This document shows positions 62,438-64,000 of a DNA stretch of 64,000 nucleotides, piece by piece. The stretch spans positions 4,340,001-4,404,000 of the forward strand of contig NZ_CP029191.1 in the NCBI RefSeq assembly GCF_008642335.1, in the 5' to 3' direction. Numbering within the stretch: position 1 is the stretch's first letter; the number at the start of each line of letters is the position of its first letter. A model generated the notes under the pieces. That model did not search any database and was not told where the DNA came from. It saw only the letters and a program-made list of their open reading frames with translations. Source of the stretch: Streptomyces venezuelae (lineage in GTDB: Bacteria > Actinomycetota > Actinomycetes > Streptomycetales > Streptomycetaceae). The position numbers and the translations under genes were made by a program.

Positions 62438-63253
62438 ATGAGTACGACAGCCGATCCGCTCGCCGCCCTCGGGGCACTCCCCGGCGTGGCCGACTCCGTG
62501 GACTCCGTGCGCAAGGCCGTGGACCGGGTCTACGGCCACCGGGTCATGCGGCGCCGCAGCAACGAGATCACCTCGGAGGCGGCGCTGCGCGGCGCCCGGG
62601 GCTCGGCGGCACTGTCCGGCGCCGACTGGGCACTCGAAGAGGTGCGTCGGCGCACCGACTTCAGCGGTGACGGGGAGGAGCGCACGGTCGGCGCGGCGCT
62701 GCGGCTCACCGCGGAGGCCGGCCAGCTCCTGTCCATCTGGCGGCAGTCGCCGCTGCGGGTCCTCGCACGCCTCCATCTGGTCGCCGCGGCCGACTCCGCG
62801 GAGGGCGCGGGCCGCCCGCGGCTCGCCGGTGAGCCCGTCGACGAACCGCTGATCGAACTTCCCGTGCCGGACGCGGACGAGGTGGCGGGCCGCCTGGAGG
62901 GGCTCTCGCAGCTGATCATCGCGGGGAGTGCGGCGCCGGCCCTGGTGACGGCGGCCGTCGTCCACGGCGAGCTGGCCAGCCTGCGCCCCTTCGGCTCGCA
63001 CAACGGCCTGGTGGCCCGCGCGGCCGAGCGCATCGTCCTGGTGGGCAGCGGCCTCGACCCGAAGTCGGTCTGCCCGGCGGAGGCGGGGTACGGCGAGCTG
63101 GGGCGGGCGGCCTATGTGGCGGCTCTCGACGGCTACGCGTCCGGCAGGCCGGAGGGCATGGCGGCCTGGATCGCCCACTGCGGCAAGGCGGTCGAGCTCG
63201 GCGTCAGGGAGTCGACGGCGGTCTGCGAGGCGCTGCAGCGCGGGGCGGCGTGA
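62438..63253 (+). CDS. Degenerate Fic/DOC-like protein
   Basis: A 271-residue protein. The region HGELASLRPFGSHNGLVAR aligns with the Fic active-site loop HPFxxGNGRxxR, but the catalytic His is replaced by Arg and GNGR by HNGL, so AMP transfer is unlikely. The flanking helices keep the Fic fold pattern. Homologues in Streptomyces have been annotated as oxidoreductase or morphological-differentiation proteins. Its divergent pairing with the ParA-like ATPase suggests a shared process. Confidence 0.6.
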   Translation: MSTTADPLAALGALPGVADSVDSVRKAVDRVYGHRVMRRRSNEITSEAALRGARGSAALSGADWALEEVRRRTDFSGDGEERTVGAALRLTAEAGQLLSIWRQSPLRVLARLHLVAAADSAEGAGRPRLAGEPVDEPLIELPVPDADEVAGRLEGLSQLIIAGSAAPALVTAAVVHGELASLRPFGSHNGLVARAAERIVLVGSGLDPKSVCPAEAGYGELGRAAYVAALDGYASGRPEGMAAWIAHCGKAVELGVRESTAVCEALQRGAA

Positions 63254-63287
63254 GGGAACCGGGGCCGACAGGGGCCTGAACAGGGTT

Positions 63288-63314
63288 GCGGCGGTACGGA
63301 GTCCGTACCGCCGC
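63288..63314 (+). terminator. Terminator of the Fic-like gene
   Basis: A 12-bp perfect stem (GCGGCGGTACGG) around a 3-nt loop, 35 bp after the stop codon. Confidence 0.75.
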
Positions 63315-63648
63315 TGGCATGTTCACCGGGTTACCAAGCGTCCTCGAAATGTTGCCCATCAGGTCGGGACGTTGCCCGTCACCTGGTGCGGCTGGCCCGT
63401 AATCGACGGGTCGACGTCGCGTGGGTGCTCGATGTCCATGCTTCGGTCCGTGGGGCCTTTACTGCGTTTGAAGGTGATCCTCTCGGATGTCCTTGGTCTC
63501 GCGGGCCGTTGACTCCTTTGTACTCCTGTCCTGGAGTAAGCGGAAGTCCTGGCTGCACTTCTTTACTTTTAGGTTCAAACAGGCATGAACCGGACAGGTC
63601 GTATTTCGCTGGTGTCGCGGTGGCCGCTGAGTGGTTCGCGGGGCGCGG
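63315..63648. other. Non-coding gap
   Basis: 334 bp between convergent genes. A TTGACT (63509-63514) followed after 17 bp by TGGAGT is a weak promoter-like match on the + strand with no gene behind it. No other structure recognised. Confidence 0.3.
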
Positions 63649-64000
63649 TCAGCCCGCCGTCGCGCGGCGCCGACTGGCGAACCAGACGAGCCCCGCCGTG
63701 GCCGCTGCGGCGCCCACCGCGGCCGCCGCGACGAGCGCGGGCCGAGGTGGCGCGGGAATGCGCTGCTTCAGGCGCACCGGACGGTGGAAGTCCAGGATCG
63801 GCCACGCGCGCGTGAGCGCCTCGCGGCGCAGCGCGCGGTCCGGATTGACCGCGAAGGGGTGCCCGACCGCCTCCAGCATCGGCACATCGGTCGCCGAGTC
63901 GCTGTAGGCGTAGCACCGGTCGAGGTCGTACCCCTCCGACTGTGCGAGCTCCTTGACCGCCTCCGCCTTGGTGGGCCCGTACGCGTAGTACTCCACCTCG
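63649..64000 (-). CDS. HAD-family phosphatase, C-terminal part
   Basis: The 3' end of a HAD-IB (SerB-like) hydrolase that continues past the right edge. The conserved lysine region (YAYGPTKAEAVKELA) and motif IV (YAYSDSATDVPMLEAVG, with the DxxxD metal pair) are seen, so the missing N-terminal part should hold the DxD nucleophile. After the domain comes a Pro/Arg linker and a C-terminal hydrophobic helix (VAAAAAVGAAAATAGLVWF) that may anchor it in the membrane. Confidence 0.85.
   Translation of the reverse strand, partial: EVEYYAYGPTKAEAVKELAQSEGYDLDRCYAYSDSATDVPMLEAVGHPFAVNPDRALRREALTRAWPILDFHRPVRLKQRIPAPPRPALVAAAAVGAAAATAGLVWFASRRRATAG

Overview
The window looks like Streptomyces chromosome. 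It has very high G+C coding sequence with GTG starts and ATGA-coupled operons. It also carries a wblA/crp/nth core neighbourhood and actinobacterial conjugative-element genes (DUF6284, DUF6303, DUF2637, TraA/TraB-like) next to a tRNA-Pro gene. No species name can be given from the sequence alone.

Left part (1-23.67 kb) is accessory. It opens with the 3' end of a DndA-type cysteine desulfurase facing a phosphorothioation-associated methyltransferase. Next comes a compact cluster: a nucleotide-sugar dehydrogenase and epimerase, a complete methionyl-tRNA synthetase, and a six-gene operon (methyltransferase, dimethylformamidase-like protein, glycosyltransferase, membrane protein, FkbM methyltransferase, histidine phosphatase). 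Divergent from that operon are an NB-ARC/WD40 STAND protein and an ARMT1-type damage-control phosphatase. The right end of this part is an integrative-element module: a chimeric replication-initiator-like gene, a broken XRE regulator, an excisionase-like gene, a tyrosine integrase with a LacI-type helix-turn-helix inside its catalytic domain, and a TIR-like two-gene module. It ends at a 45-bp copy of the tRNA-Pro 3' half.

Middle part (23.63-36.91 kb) is a second, tandem element bounded by that 45-bp copy and the intact tRNA-Pro(CGG) gene. It carries an orphan DndB-like protein and a low-G+C two-gene NLR module. In that module a short helical 'Bell-like' protein ends in, and a coupled NB-ARC/TPR protein begins with, nearly the same 18-residue motif, which fits bacterial amyloid signalling. 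The rest is a transfer module: a GntR regulator with palindromic operators, YdcF, DUF6284, DUF6303, DUF2637, TraA and TraB. It is decayed. A PAPS-reductase gene and a membrane-protein gene are frameshifted, traB is fused by deletion to a 5'-truncated integrase, and that integrase has an internal stop, so this element should not be able to move by itself.

Right part (36.95-64 kb) is ordinary core chromosome: Pr6Pr membrane protein, metallophosphoesterase, YqeY, class A PBP, wblA, two ArsA-like ATPases, DUF4177, RidA, Nudix, MBL hydrolase, crp, nth, CoA-type Nudix, MarP-type protease, alpha/beta hydrolase, a small membrane protein, nhaA, acetyl-CoA synthetase, a SulP-carbonic anhydrase fusion, a deacetylase-like lipoprotein, a ParA/CooC-like ATPase, a degenerate Fic-like protein and the 3' end of a HAD phosphatase. 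This order agrees with what I remember of the S. coelicolor wblA-crp region.
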